Positions 18,999 through 27,514 of a DNA stretch of 64,000 nt are shown here, piece by piece; the first letter of the stretch is position 1; the number at the start of each line of letters is the position of its first letter. A program made the translations under genes and the position numbers. The DNA is taken from the NCBI GenBank assembly GCA_947624015.1, contig CANQIA010000003.1, positions 1 through 64,000 of the forward strand. Direction: 5' to 3'. Source of the stretch: an uncultured Clostridia bacterium (GTDB lineage: Bacteria; Bacillota; Clostridia; Lachnospirales; CAG-274). The notes beneath the pieces are model-generated. The model had not been told where the DNA came from, did no database searches, and was given only the letters and a program-made list of their open reading frames with translations.

Positions 18999-19550
18999 TT
19001 ATAATATATATTCATCTTTATCTCCATCCTTGTCATCATTATTTATATGATCTGATGTATCTGTGTTTGCAACTCCTCCGAGAGCTGCTGCTATGACTAC
19101 TATGGTTCCCAATAAAATTGCACCGACTTCTACTATGACTTTTAGATGAAATACTTTATTTTCTCTGTCGATCAGGCGCATTTCACAGCTTACATTATTC
19201 ATTTCATCCAATATATCTTTTTCTTGCTCAAAGGATAAATCGCCTTTATTTAAGATTTCTTCGAGAGCATCCATTCTCCGGATACATATTTTGACACGCT
19301 CCTGAACGGTTTCTTCATTATTTTCCAAAATTTTAAATGAAATATCTTTATAGTCATTCACTATATCCAATGCAGACGCTGTAAAATTTGGAATTTGGTC
19401 TAAAGCTTTCTTTACTACTTCCGGATCCATTCTGTTCATCATTGACGCAAACGGAATGAGATGCTCCTTTCTTAAATGATAAAAATCGGGAATATCTAAT
19501 TTTTTTAAAACTTTATTTTCAGTTAAGGCTCTTCTCATATTTTTCACCAA
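18999..19550 (-). CDS. Hypothetical protein with C-terminal membrane anchor
   Basis: 183 residues, likely cytoplasmic helices followed by one membrane segment near the C-terminus (about 142-163, LKVIVEVGAILLGTIVVIAAAL) and a short Asp-rich tail. The N-terminal motif ALTENKVLKKLDIPDFYHL, the next FASMMNRMDPEVVKKAL and a central coiled region are what I recall from uncharacterised Firmicute proteins. The composition is more AT-rich and the codon use less ATA-biased than neighbours (ATC, TCT and GAC occur more), hinting at transfer. The start may be the internal Met of MRRALT (19535). No function can be given. Confidence 0.65.
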   Translation of the reverse strand: MVKNMRRALTENKVLKKLDIPDFYHLRKEHLIPFASMMNRMDPEVVKKALDQIPNFTASALDIVNDYKDISFKILENNEETVQERVKICIRRMDALEEILNKGDLSFEQEKDILDEMNNVSCEMRLIDRENKVFHLKVIVEVGAILLGTIVVIAAALGGVANTDTSDHINNDDKDGDKDEYIL

Positions 19551-19657
19551 CCTTATGCTTTTTTATAAATTATACCACAGGGAGGTGGGCAGAAGCAATA
19601 CGCAATTTTAGAACAGAAGAGTCTGATGCGTTTTCCAAAAAATATAATTAAACTATT

Positions 19658-19686
19658 GTTTTTATTTTGCGGGAGTGGTATAATCA
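19658..19686 (+). promoter_or_regulatory. Promoter of fba
   Basis: TTGTTT, 17 bases, TATAAT with a TGG before it, about 40 bases upstream of the ATG. Confidence 0.7.
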
Positions 19687-19724
19687 AGGTAGATTAATTA
19701 TAAATTTAAAGGAGGATTTTTATT

Positions 19725-20672
19725 ATGGCATTAGTTACAAGTACGGAAATGTTCAAGAAGGCTTATGAGGGTAAGTATGCGATCGGTGCTTTTAACATCA
19801 ATAATATGGAGATAATACAGGGTGTTACAAGAGGCGCCGCTAAGATGAATTCAGCTTGTATACTTCAGTGTTCCAAGTCTGCTCTTAATTACGCAGGTCC
19901 CAAGTACCTTTTAGGTATGGTAAAGGCTGCTGTTGACGAAACGGGCATTGACGTAGCTCTTCATTTGGATCATGGTCCGGATCTTGATACAGTTAAGGTT
20001 TGCGTTGAGAACGGCTTTACATCCGTTATGTTCGACGGTTCTCACTTTGAGTATGAGGAAAATGTTGCCAAGACTAAGGAAGTAGTTGAGTATGCTCACG
20101 CTCACGGCGTTGTTGTTGAGGCTGAGCTTGGAAAGCTTGCAGGCGTTGAGGACGATGTAAATGTAGACGCTGCAAACGCTACTTACACAGATCCAGATCA
20201 GGCAGTGGATTTTGTTACAAGGACAGGCGTTGACTCTCTTGCTATCGCTATCGGTACAAGCCACGGCGCATATAAGTTCAAGGGCGAGGCTAAGCTTGAT
20301 TTTGACAGACTTGAGGTCATTACAAAGAAGCTTGACGACGCAGGCTTCAAGCAGTACCCTATCGTTTTACACGGCGCTTCAAGCGTTGATCCCGCTGTTA
20401 TAGAGCTTTGCAATAAGTACGGCGGCGCACTTAAGGGCGCAAGCGGTATCCCTGTGGAAATGCTGAGAAAGGCAAGCGGCATGGCTGTTTGTAAGATAAA
20501 TATGGATACGGATATCCGTCTTGCAATGACTGCAGGCATCAGAAAGAGCTTTGTAGAAAAGCCTGAGGCATTTGACCCAAGAGGATATTTAGGCGTTGCC
20601 CGTGATATGATACAGGAGCTTGTTGAGTATAAGATCGAGAAGGTATTAGGCTCAGTTGATTCAATGAAGTAA
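19725..20672 (+). CDS. fba: Class II fructose-1,6-bisphosphate aldolase
   Basis: A 315-residue zinc-dependent aldolase of glycolysis, cleaving fructose-1,6-bisphosphate to DHAP and glyceraldehyde-3-phosphate. HLDHGPDLDTV (about residues 84-94) holds catalytic Asp and zinc His. AELGKLAGVED has the zinc Glu region, IGTSHGAYK the second zinc His, and LHGASSVDP the third His with the phosphate loop. It is about 30 residues longer than tagatose-bisphosphate aldolases and fits the Firmicute Fba group. Codon use differs from its neighbours, with many GTT, GCT and CTT codons, as expected for a highly expressed gene. Ribosome site AAAGGAGG is strong. Confidence 0.94.
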   Translation: MALVTSTEMFKKAYEGKYAIGAFNINNMEIIQGVTRGAAKMNSACILQCSKSALNYAGPKYLLGMVKAAVDETGIDVALHLDHGPDLDTVKVCVENGFTSVMFDGSHFEYEENVAKTKEVVEYAHAHGVVVEAELGKLAGVEDDVNVDAANATYTDPDQAVDFVTRTGVDSLAIAIGTSHGAYKFKGEAKLDFDRLEVITKKLDDAGFKQYPIVLHGASSVDPAVIELCNKYGGALKGASGIPVEMLRKASGMAVCKINMDTDIRLAMTAGIRKSFVEKPEAFDPRGYLGVARDMIQELVEYKIEKVLGSVDSMK

Positions 20673-20725
20673 TTTATCACATTTATCACAGCATATATCG
20701 ATCATAGAATATATTGATCTATTAT

Positions 20726-20756
20726 AAAAGAGAGCATTGTAAATGCTCTCTTTTTG
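20726..20756 (+). terminator. Terminator after fba
   Basis: Thirteen-bp stem AAAAGAGAGCATT/AATGCTCTCTTTT with a three-base loop and T-tail. Confidence 0.85.
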
Positions 20757-20827
20757 TCGGCTTTGGGGTAAATTATCCTCTGTCGGTCGAAAAAGATCAA
20801 GCAAAAGTATAAAATATCAAAAACCAC

Positions 20828-20856
20828 TTGGCAAAGCGTGATTTTTGTGGTATCAT
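20828..20856 (+). promoter_or_regulatory. Promoter of guaB
   Basis: TTGGCA, 17 bases, TATCAT, about 48 bases before the ATG. Confidence 0.6.
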
Positions 20857-20903
20857 ATTTTATAATTTCGAAGCACAAACGACTATATGGAAGGAGAAAT
20901 AAA

Positions 20904-22415
20904 ATGGCATACTATTATAAGGAACCGTCCCATACATTCAGCGAGTATTTACTTGTACCCGGTTATTCATCAGCAGAGTGTACGCCTGCCAACGCAAGCC
21001 TTGTGACACCTGTTGTTAAATACAGAAAGGGCGAGGAGGAATGTCCTCTTACGATGAACATACCTCTTGTTTCCGCTATTATGCAGTCGGTTTCTGATGA
21101 CAATATGGCTATTGCCCTTGCCAAGGAGGGCGGCATATCGTTCATATACGGCTCTCAGACTGTGGAGCAGCAGGCTGAAATGGTAAAAAAGGTAAAAAAC
21201 TATAAGGCAGGCTTTGTTAAGAGCGATTCCAATATAAGACCCGATCAGACGTTGCAGGACATACTGGATCTTAAGGAAAAAACAGGACATTCAACAGTTG
21301 CGGTAACTGAAGACGGAACAGCCAACGGCAGGCTTGTAGGCATCGTTACAAGCAGAGATTACAGAATAAGCCGTATGGATAGGGCAACTAAGGTGTCTGA
21401 GTTCATGACTCCTATTGAGAATATGATATATGCCAAGGAGGGTACATCTCTTAAAGAGGCAAATGACATTATTTGGGACAAGAAGCTTAACGCTTTGCCC
21501 ATAGTAGACGAAAATCAGAGACTTGTGGCATATGTTTTCAGAAAGGATTACGACAGCCATAAGGAAAACCCAATGGAGCTTTTGGACAAGCATAAGAGAT
21601 TCATAGTAGGCGCCGGTATAAATACAAGAGATTATGCCGAGAGAGTACCGGCTCTTGTGGAAGCGGGAGCAGACGTGCTGTGTATAGACTCCTCAGAGGG
21701 CTTTACACAATGGCAGAAGCTTACCATAGACTGGATAAGAGAGCATTACGGCAATACCGTTAAGGTAGGCGCAGGTAATGTGGTAGACAAGGAGGGCTTC
21801 CGTTTTCTTGCTGAGGCAGGCGCCGATTTCATAAAGATAGGTATAGGCGGCGGCTCCATATGTATCACAAGAGAGACCAAAGGTATAGGAAGAGGTCAGG
21901 CTACGGCTGTTATAGAGGTTGCCGAGGCAAGAGATGAATACTTTAAAGAAACGGGTATTTATATTCCCATATGCTCAGACGGCGGCATTGTTCACGATTA
22001 CCATATTACCCTTGCTCTTGCAATGGGCTGTGACTTTTGTATGCTGGGCAGATATTTCTCAAGGTTTGAGGAAAGCCCTACAAATAAGGTCATGGTAAAC
22101 GGCAATTATATGAAGGAATACTGGGGCGAAGGCTCTGCCAGAGCGAGAAATTGGCAGCGCTATGATATGGGCGGCGCCAACAAGCTTTCATTTGAGGAAG
22201 GCGTTGATTCATACGTTCCCTATGCAGGCTACCTTCATGACAATCTTATTGTAACATTGGCAAAGGTAAAACATACCATGTGCAACTGCGGAGCCCTTAC
22301 TATCCCTGAGCTTCAGCAGAAAGCAAGGATAACTCTTGTTTCCTCTACGAGCATAGTCGAGGGCGGCGCTCACGATGTAGTGCTTAAGGATCAGGCTTCC
22401 ATATCCGTAAAATAA
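20904..22415 (+). CDS. guaB: IMP dehydrogenase (long, eukaryote/protist-like type)
   Basis: A 503-residue (beta/alpha)8 enzyme that oxidises IMP to XMP in guanine nucleotide synthesis. Catalytic Cys320 lies in the loop [12 protein letters not shown]. Two CBS motifs are inserted at about 112-225 ([29 protein letters not shown]). The mobile flap is near [15 protein letters not shown], where the RY pair carries the catalytic arginine-tyrosine. The N-terminus and flap differ from the usual bacterial GuaB (about 485 residues, flap with AMGRMEKGS-like segment), and resemble the protist-type enzymes. The start at 20904 follows GGAAGGAG. The gene is monocistronic. Confidence 0.93.
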   Translation: MAYYYKEPSHTFSEYLLVPGYSSAECTPANASLVTPVVKYRKGEEECPLTMNIPLVSAIMQSVSDDNMAIALAKEGGISFIYGSQTVEQQAEMVKKVKNYKAGFVKSDSNIRPDQTLQDILDLKEKTGHSTVAVTEDGTANGRLVGIVTSRDYRISRMDRATKVSEFMTPIENMIYAKEGTSLKEANDIIWDKKLNALPIVDENQRLVAYVFRKDYDSHKENPMELLDKHKRFIVGAGINTRDYAERVPALVEAGADVLCIDSSEGFTQWQKLTIDWIREHYGNTVKVGAGNVVDKEGFRFLAEAGADFIKIGIGGGSICITRETKGIGRGQATAVIEVAEARDEYFKETGIYIPICSDGGIVHDYHITLALAMGCDFCMLGRYFSRFEESPTNKVMVNGNYMKEYWGEGSARARNWQRYDMGGANKLSFEEGVDSYVPYAGYLHDNLIVTLAKVKHTMCNCGALTIPELQQKARITLVSSTSIVEGGAHDVVLKDQASISVK

Positions 22416-22429
22416 TATATCGACATACT

Positions 22430-22680
22430 TGCAAGAAATGCCTTACGACATTTCTTGCAGATATTCGGGTATAAAAATATTGAGCTTTACGAAAGCCAAT
22501 TTATGGCTTTCTAAGCTCAAATTTTTTCCTCAGGCGGGCAAAGCTCGCCTTGCGGATTAAAGTCTGCGACCCGGATGCGTGGCGAGCAGCATTACGAAGT
22601 AATGCGACCAGCGCTTTTTACAAGCCGTTTAACTTAAAAAAAATTTTATTTTTAGTCGATTATTATTTTTTCGACACGCA
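22430..22680. repeat. Cluster of hairpins without a gene
   Basis: About 250 bases after guaB hold several inverted repeats: TGCAAGAAATG/CATTTCTTGCA (22440-22461); a longer one, TTGAGCTT...GAAAGCC/GGCTTTC...AAGCTCAA followed by TTTTTT (22482-22528), a likely guaB terminator; GGCGGGCAAAGCTCGCC (22534-22550); and AGCATTACGAAGTAATGC (22587-22604). I see no coding signal. Confidence 0.6.
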
Positions 22681-22712
22681 AAAAGGAGCGCCGCATATGC
22701 GGCGCTCCTTTT
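22681..22712. terminator. Terminator of the beta-helix protein / peptide operon
   Basis: Perfect 14-bp stem AAAAGGAGCGCCGC/GCGGCGCTCCTTTT with loop ATAT, just past the small peptide gene. Confidence 0.88.
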
Positions 22713-22720
22713 ATAAAGAA

Positions 22721-22858
22721 TCAGAAGAAATCAATTTCGCCAAATACTGAGCCGTATTTCTTTTTAAGTTGTTCTGCGGCAGTCATATTGCTTGCGGTAA
22801 TTATATCCTGTGATTTGATGCTCGTTATAATTAATTCGGGTCTAGTATATTTTTTCAT
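22721..22858 (-). CDS. Short 45-residue peptide gene with 'RPELI...DIITAS' motif
   Basis: A short gene of 45 codons. Its ATG at 22858 follows AAGGAGGAG at a good distance, so it is well supplied for translation. The peptide begins MKKYTRPELIITSIKSQD, then IITASNMTAAEQLKKKYG, then SVFGEIDFF. The pattern 'KY-x-(R/K)PEL-x(n)-D(I/V)I-x-x-S' is one I recall from many short, unannotated peptides of gut Firmicutes. There is no signal peptide and only one Asn-rich spot. It starts 13 bases after the stop of the secreted beta-helix protein, so the two are cotranscribed, and a terminator follows. Function is unknown; a modified-peptide precursor or accessory factor are possibilities only. Confidence 0.72.
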   Translation of the reverse strand: MKKYTRPELIITSIKSQDIITASNMTAAEQLKKKYGSVFGEIDFF

Positions 22859-22871
22859 AACGCTCTCCTCC

Positions 22872-25448
22872 TTAATCTAAGCTTACAGGGGCAATGCCTT
22901 CGCCTTGTTCTACAGATGATGCTATACTGTAGTAGCCATCATGAGTTGCTGAATTATACTGTTCCTCGGTACATGCAATTATATAAGCCTTTGCGCTTGG
23001 CATATAAATATTATTGACAAGTACTCCGAATTGGCTTCCGCTCATGCTGCCTACAGGATAAGCCACTCTTATTGTGTGATTGTCAGGATTTACCGCTTTC
23101 TTTATACCGTCGATGCCGTCGTCGGAAGTAAGCGTAAAGCTTTCTATACTTTCCTTATCGGTCTTTATATAGCTTTCTGAACCGGCAGGTATGAATATAT
23201 CGCAGAGTATATGTGTATTGCCTGCGTCAATAGTTTTGTCGAACAATGTAGCTACAGTATTTTCTGCGCCTGTATCCTCATTTGTTTCTATACCTTGGGT
23301 GGTTTTAATATGTGATGAATTAAAATCGCCTTCATAATCCTTGCCCGTTTGCTTTACAAATGAAGCGGAAGGATCAACCGATTCTGTAAATTCCCATCTT
23401 CCGTCAACATATTTGCCGTTTATCGTTTTTCCGCCAACAGATGCTCTTACAACATAGGAGGATCTGGTAATAAGACTCTCTCCTGCCTTTATTATGACTT
23501 CCTTCTGGTTAAACACTTCGCTTCCGCTTTGTGAACTTGAACCAACCGTCAACTTCGTTCCCGGAGCAAGACCGTATATAGCACCTACTGAGCCATTTTG
23601 TCCACCTATTGTAGTACCTTCGGGTATCTGACCTACTATAGCGCCGCCTTCCATTGTCTGGGTACCGCCGTCGGAATATATTGCATAGCAGTTGTAATTG
23701 TTATGTATAGTTGCGTTAGAGCCTGCTCCCATTACAAAGGAACCCTTATTATATATAACGCCGTCTTGATCTATTTCGTCATCCGCATGTACTCTTGATA
23801 TGGATGAATAACCATACATAGCTACAGTACCTTCATTATATACACCGTATTTAACATTTTCGGCAGTCTCTACATGTGAATGATCCGTATCATCGAATTG
23901 ATCTTTATGTGCTTTACTTACTCCATATATATCAACTTCATATATTGAGAGATTAGCGCCCGGCTCTACCTTGATAATAGAATAGGATGAAAAATCTCCT
24001 GAATTAATGTGATATATTTCGCCATTGGAGCCGTTCAGTGTAACTGCTCCTTTAACAGTGATACAGCTTTTATCCGTACCTGAGCTTGCTACGGTAATTC
24101 CGCCTACAGGTATCGTAACGGTAATCAGACCGTTCGTTTTTCCGTCCAGTATAAGGTCTGTATAAACCTCATCTGCATTAAGCGTTGTACTTTTGTCGAT
24201 AACATTACCGTCTGTTACCGTTACCTCACATTCGGCATATATGCCGTCATGAGCAGAAGCTTTTACTTTTGTGGTTCCCCTCTTTAAAGCTGTTATCGTA
24301 CACTTGTTTCCGTCAGGCTGTAAAGATACGATACCGTCAGTGGAACATGACCATCCTTGTATTGTATGACCATCGGGACATATTACTTCGGCTTCCAGTA
24401 CCTTGGACTTCATACTCTCGTCTGTTAAGCTTAAAAATACTTCGGTGTCTACCAGCTCAACTTTATGTTCGCCATGGTCTTCTTCGTAGAAGTGCCACTT
24501 GTTGGAGCTGTATAAGCCTCTGTAACTCTTACCGCCGCTGGTTATGAAAATGTTGTGAAGAGGATCGGCGGTAAGATATGAGTTTTTCGGTGATACTTCA
24601 CTTAATGGTATTGAGATACCTTGAGTTTGATCACGTAATTCGCTTGCGCTGTTAAATACAGATGCGCTTTCGCTGTCCACAACGCCTGAGTGAAGAGTGC
24701 CTCCGTTATTATAGCTTCCCGCTATCTGTCCCAGTATAAGACCGCCGCTCATATTCAGCTTGCCTGATACACATGTGATGGAATAACCGCTGTTGTCATA
24801 TATAAGACCATTTGTTATATTGACATCGCCCTGCATATAAATACCATTTCCTGCACGGCCAAAAAGCTTGTTGTTTTTTATAACGCCGCCGTTGATATTA
24901 AGAGTACCCTTTGTGTTTATTACGGAGCTGAGGGCAAAGCCCGTTCCCTTTGAACCAAAGTTTGATATAACAGCACCTTCGTTTATATTAAGAGTACCTT
25001 CGTTTACTATTCCGTAATATAATCTCTCATTAATAGGAACGGATGAGGCATCAAAGCCTTCCTTTCTGAAGCTGACCGTAACATTGCTGATCGTAAGCTC
25101 TGCCTCGGGATCTATCTTGATAAGACTTTCCGCAGAGGTGCCGGTAATATTGTTGTGATATATTATGGCGCCTTCTTCTCCTTCTATCCTTACATGGCCG
25201 CTTTTAATTTCAAGAGCATGACCATAAGACTTTCCGGAAAAGATAACGCCGCCTGCGGGGATCTTTATGACCACGGGGTCATCGGCGCTGCTTGAACCTT
25301 CTACGGAACAACAGTGATATGTATCGCCCTTGGTAAGTGTTTCGCTTGCTGTATAGGTCACATCGCTGTGAGTTTCTGCCATAGATATAACAGACATGGC
25401 AAAGACCATTACCGATGTTATCAGAAACAGCTTAAAAAAGTTTTTCAT
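22872..25448 (-). CDS. Large secreted beta-helix-like protein with central Ig-like (Big_2) domain
   Basis: 858 residues with a signal peptide (MKNFFKLFLITSVMVFAMSVISMAE, cut near 24). Two similar halves each open with a 'TLTKGDTYHCC' or 'TLNADEVYTDLILDG' strand. Each continues with short repeats such as GTLNINEGAVISNFG, GTLNINGGVIKNNK and GSFVMGAGSNATIHNNYN, of about 20-25 residues, which form a right-handed beta-helix in related autotransporter- or pectin-lyase-like proteins. Between them (about 340-410) sits a bacterial Ig-like domain ending NKCTITALKRGTTKVKASA. The C-terminal ~130 residues resemble an Ig-like closing region. No LPXTG or S-layer motif is seen. Promoter TTGTAT-17-TATAAT lies upstream. 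It is probably an extracellular adhesin or matrix protein; the substrate is unknown. Confidence 0.8.
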   Translation of the reverse strand: MKNFFKLFLITSVMVFAMSVISMAETHSDVTYTASETLTKGDTYHCCSVEGSSSADDPVVIKIPAGGVIFSGKSYGHALEIKSGHVRIEGEEGAIIYHNNITGTSAESLIKIDPEAELTISNVTVSFRKEGFDASSVPINERLYYGIVNEGTLNINEGAVISNFGSKGTGFALSSVINTKGTLNINGGVIKNNKLFGRAGNGIYMQGDVNITNGLIYDNSGYSITCVSGKLNMSGGLILGQIAGSYNNGGTLHSGVVDSESASVFNSASELRDQTQGISIPLSEVSPKNSYLTADPLHNIFITSGGKSYRGLYSSNKWHFYEEDHGEHKVELVDTEVFLSLTDESMKSKVLEAEVICPDGHTIQGWSCSTDGIVSLQPDGNKCTITALKRGTTKVKASAHDGIYAECEVTVTDGNVIDKSTTLNADEVYTDLILDGKTNGLITVTIPVGGITVASSGTDKSCITVKGAVTLNGSNGEIYHINSGDFSSYSIIKVEPGANLSIYEVDIYGVSKAHKDQFDDTDHSHVETAENVKYGVYNEGTVAMYGYSSISRVHADDEIDQDGVIYNKGSFVMGAGSNATIHNNYNCYAIYSDGGTQTMEGGAIVGQIPEGTTIGGQNGSVGAIYGLAPGTKLTVGSSSQSGSEVFNQKEVIIKAGESLITRSSYVVRASVGGKTINGKYVDGRWEFTESVDPSASFVKQTGKDYEGDFNSSHIKTTQGIETNEDTGAENTVATLFDKTIDAGNTHILCDIFIPAGSESYIKTDKESIESFTLTSDDGIDGIKKAVNPDNHTIRVAYPVGSMSGSQFGVLVNNIYMPSAKAYIIACTEEQYNSATHDGYYSIASSVEQGEGIAPVSLD

Positions 25449-25495
25449 AAAATGTCCTCCTTATTTTTTTATTGTGCTTTGCTTTATGTGTAATA

Positions 25496-25524
25496 ATTAT
25501 AGCATATTCTTAACATATATACAA
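25496..25524 (-). promoter_or_regulatory. Promoter of the beta-helix protein operon
   Basis: TTGTAT (25524-25519), 17 bases with TG just before, TATAAT (25501-25496). Confidence 0.75.
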
Positions 25525-25607
25525 GAGTTTTTAACAATTTACAAATTTTGTTCATATTTTATTTTTTATATGATACTGTCGGTATAAAGCCGTTTTTTAT
25601 AACTAAG

Positions 25608-25645
25608 AAAGCAGTATCCCTTCCGTATCGGAGAAAGGATACTGC
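25608..25645 (-). terminator. Terminator after the cation-efflux gene
   Basis: Stem GCAGTATCC/GGATACTGC with extra inner pairs; the minus-strand tail is T-rich. Confidence 0.65.
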
Positions 25646-25654
25646 ATGAATTTG

Positions 25655-26524
25655 TTATTTGGGATTTACGTGTACCATACAATGCTTGACAAGGGGGAAA
25701 TTGCTCTCCATTTTATCATGTACCTCTTGGGCTATACTGTGAGCTTTATACAGAGGAAGCTCTCCGTCGGCGGATATTTCTATATCCACATATATCTTAG
25801 AGCCGAAAAGCCTTGTCTGTATAAGGTCAAGAGCTTCAACTCCCTCAACGGAGCAGACTACCCTTTTCATTTCAGCCGTAGTCTTTTCATCACAGGCTCT
25901 GTCTACCATTTTGTCAATGGAATCCTTGAAAATGTTAAAGGATACCTTTAATATGAAGGCGCATATTATAATGGAGGCAAGAGGATCCAATACAGGGAAA
26001 CCGAGTCTTGCGCCCATTATGCCAACAAAGCTGCCTACGGATGAAAGAGAGTCCGAACGGTGGTGCCATGCGTCTGCCATAAGCGCCCCTGAGTTTATCT
26101 GCTTTGCGGCGTTTCTCGTATACCAGTACATAGCCTCCTTTACGCCTATGGATATAAGGGCTGCGGCAAGGGCAGCCATTCCCGGCACCTCAATGGCTGA
26201 GGAATCCATTTTTGCTATTTTTCCTACGCCTGCCATACCTATGCCAAGTCCTACAAGGAAAAGAAGGGCTGAAAGTATTATTGCCGCTACGCATTCCAGC
26301 CTTTCATGACCATAGGGATGATGAGCGTCGGATTTCTTATCCGCTATTTTGACTCCCGCTATTACAACAAAGGTACTCAGTACGTCGGAAAGAGAGTGTA
26401 CGGAGTCTGAGATCATGGCTGCGGAATGCCCTATAAGTCCGGCTATGAGCTTACCGACAGAGAGCATAGCGTTTACCGCTATGCTTACGGTAGAAACCTT
26501 AAGGGCAATTTTTGTATTTTCCAT
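25655..26524 (-). CDS. Cation diffusion facilitator (CDF) efflux protein
   Basis: A 289-residue six-helix divalent cation/proton antiporter. Transmembrane helix 2 has SDSVHSLSDVLST, with the metal-site pair SD...SD of the family. Helix 5 has ADAWHHRSDSLSSVGS, the matching HxxxD site. A cytoplasmic ferredoxin-like domain of about 85 residues follows (VCSVEGVEALDLIQTRLFGSK). The metal cannot be read; the HD-DD type site allows Zn, Mn or Fe. The start at 26524 is chosen because GGAGTG lies eight bases upstream. Confidence 0.92.
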   Translation of the reverse strand: MENTKIALKVSTVSIAVNAMLSVGKLIAGLIGHSAAMISDSVHSLSDVLSTFVVIAGVKIADKKSDAHHPYGHERLECVAAIILSALLFLVGLGIGMAGVGKIAKMDSSAIEVPGMAALAAALISIGVKEAMYWYTRNAAKQINSGALMADAWHHRSDSLSSVGSFVGIMGARLGFPVLDPLASIIICAFILKVSFNIFKDSIDKMVDRACDEKTTAEMKRVVCSVEGVEALDLIQTRLFGSKIYVDIEISADGELPLYKAHSIAQEVHDKMESNFPLVKHCMVHVNPK

Positions 26525-26620
26525 ACATATCACTCCAAATCAATGTGTTATTATATGATACAACGGTGGTTCTCGGTTGGTCAAGAGCAACTTATATAAG
26601 TTTTTTTAATTTTTTTGTTG

Positions 26621-26649
26621 TTTACAAAACCGCTTATTTGATTTATAAT
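26621..26649 (+). promoter_or_regulatory. Promoter of the modA-like operon
   Basis: TTTACA, 17 bases, TATAAT, 49 bases before the ATG. Confidence 0.65.
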
Positions 26650-26698
26650 TATACTAGGAAAGTTTTACATAACTATTGTTTTCAGAAGGAGCTTTTTT

Positions 26699-27514
26699 AT
26701 GAAAAAAATTTTTATTTTGCTGTGTTCTGTTCTAATGCTCACAAGCTGCGATTCAGGCGGCAGCAAGCTTAAAATATATGCGGCATCCAGTATAAAAGAG
26801 CCTCTGTTGGAGGTAATAAAGACCTATAACGAAGATTCTCCCGTTGAGATAACGCTTAACACGGGAGGCTCCGACGCTATGGCAGGGTCTATAAGCGGAC
26901 AGCAGAGCTGCGATATATTTATACCCGCTTCCCTTAAGCAGACAGACGAGCTTATAGACAATGAAATAATAAATGAGGATAATGTATTCCCGTATCTGGA
27001 CAACAGAGTAGTGCTTATAAAGAATCTGGACACAAGATCGGATGTTACAGGCTTTGAAAATGCCAACCAGGCAAAGAGCATAGCCATAGGCAAAACGGGA
27101 GTACCCATAGGCGACTATGCAAGAGAAGTGCTTATAAATACGGGCAATCTGGAGGACATACTCAGAAATATAAAGGTAAAGGAATATAATTCCGATACGG
27201 AGGTAGTGGACGCTGTTATAAAAAACGAGGCGGAGATAGGCATTGCATATGCTACCGATGTGGCGCTGCATACAGACAAGATACAGGCTATATCAGAACC
27301 GCCTAAGGATACACTGAACACTCCCGTTACATACCCGGTGGCTCTTATAAACGGCGATAATGCCTACGCAACCGACTTTATAGATTATCTGACCGGGCAG
27401 GAGGCTGTGGAGATATTTGAAAAATACGGCTTTTCAATAAATGATAATGTTGAAATACAATATTCGGAAAAAGCAAATAATAACGAAACGGAGGTTTCCG
27501 AACAAAATGGATAA
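26699..27514 (+). CDS. modA: ModA-like substrate-binding lipoprotein
   Basis: 271 residues, with lipobox LTSC placing the lipid on Cys17. The mature part begins KLKIYAASSIKEPLLEVIKTY, the ModA opening, and continues SGQQSCDIFIPASLKQTDEL, which matches the family's 'G...DVF.SA' segment. ModA binds molybdate or tungstate outside the membrane for the ModBC ABC transporter. The family context is firm but the ligand is not, because no modB or modC follows. The gene overlaps the next one by eight bases, an ECF-type S component. A short charged tail (about 20 residues) extends beyond the fold. Confidence 0.82.
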   Translation: MKKIFILLCSVLMLTSCDSGGSKLKIYAASSIKEPLLEVIKTYNEDSPVEITLNTGGSDAMAGSISGQQSCDIFIPASLKQTDELIDNEIINEDNVFPYLDNRVVLIKNLDTRSDVTGFENANQAKSIAIGKTGVPIGDYAREVLINTGNLEDILRNIKVKEYNSDTEVVDAVIKNEAEIGIAYATDVALHTDKIQAISEPPKDTLNTPVTYPVALINGDNAYATDFIDYLTGQEAVEIFEKYGFSINDNVEIQYSEKANNNETEVSEQNG

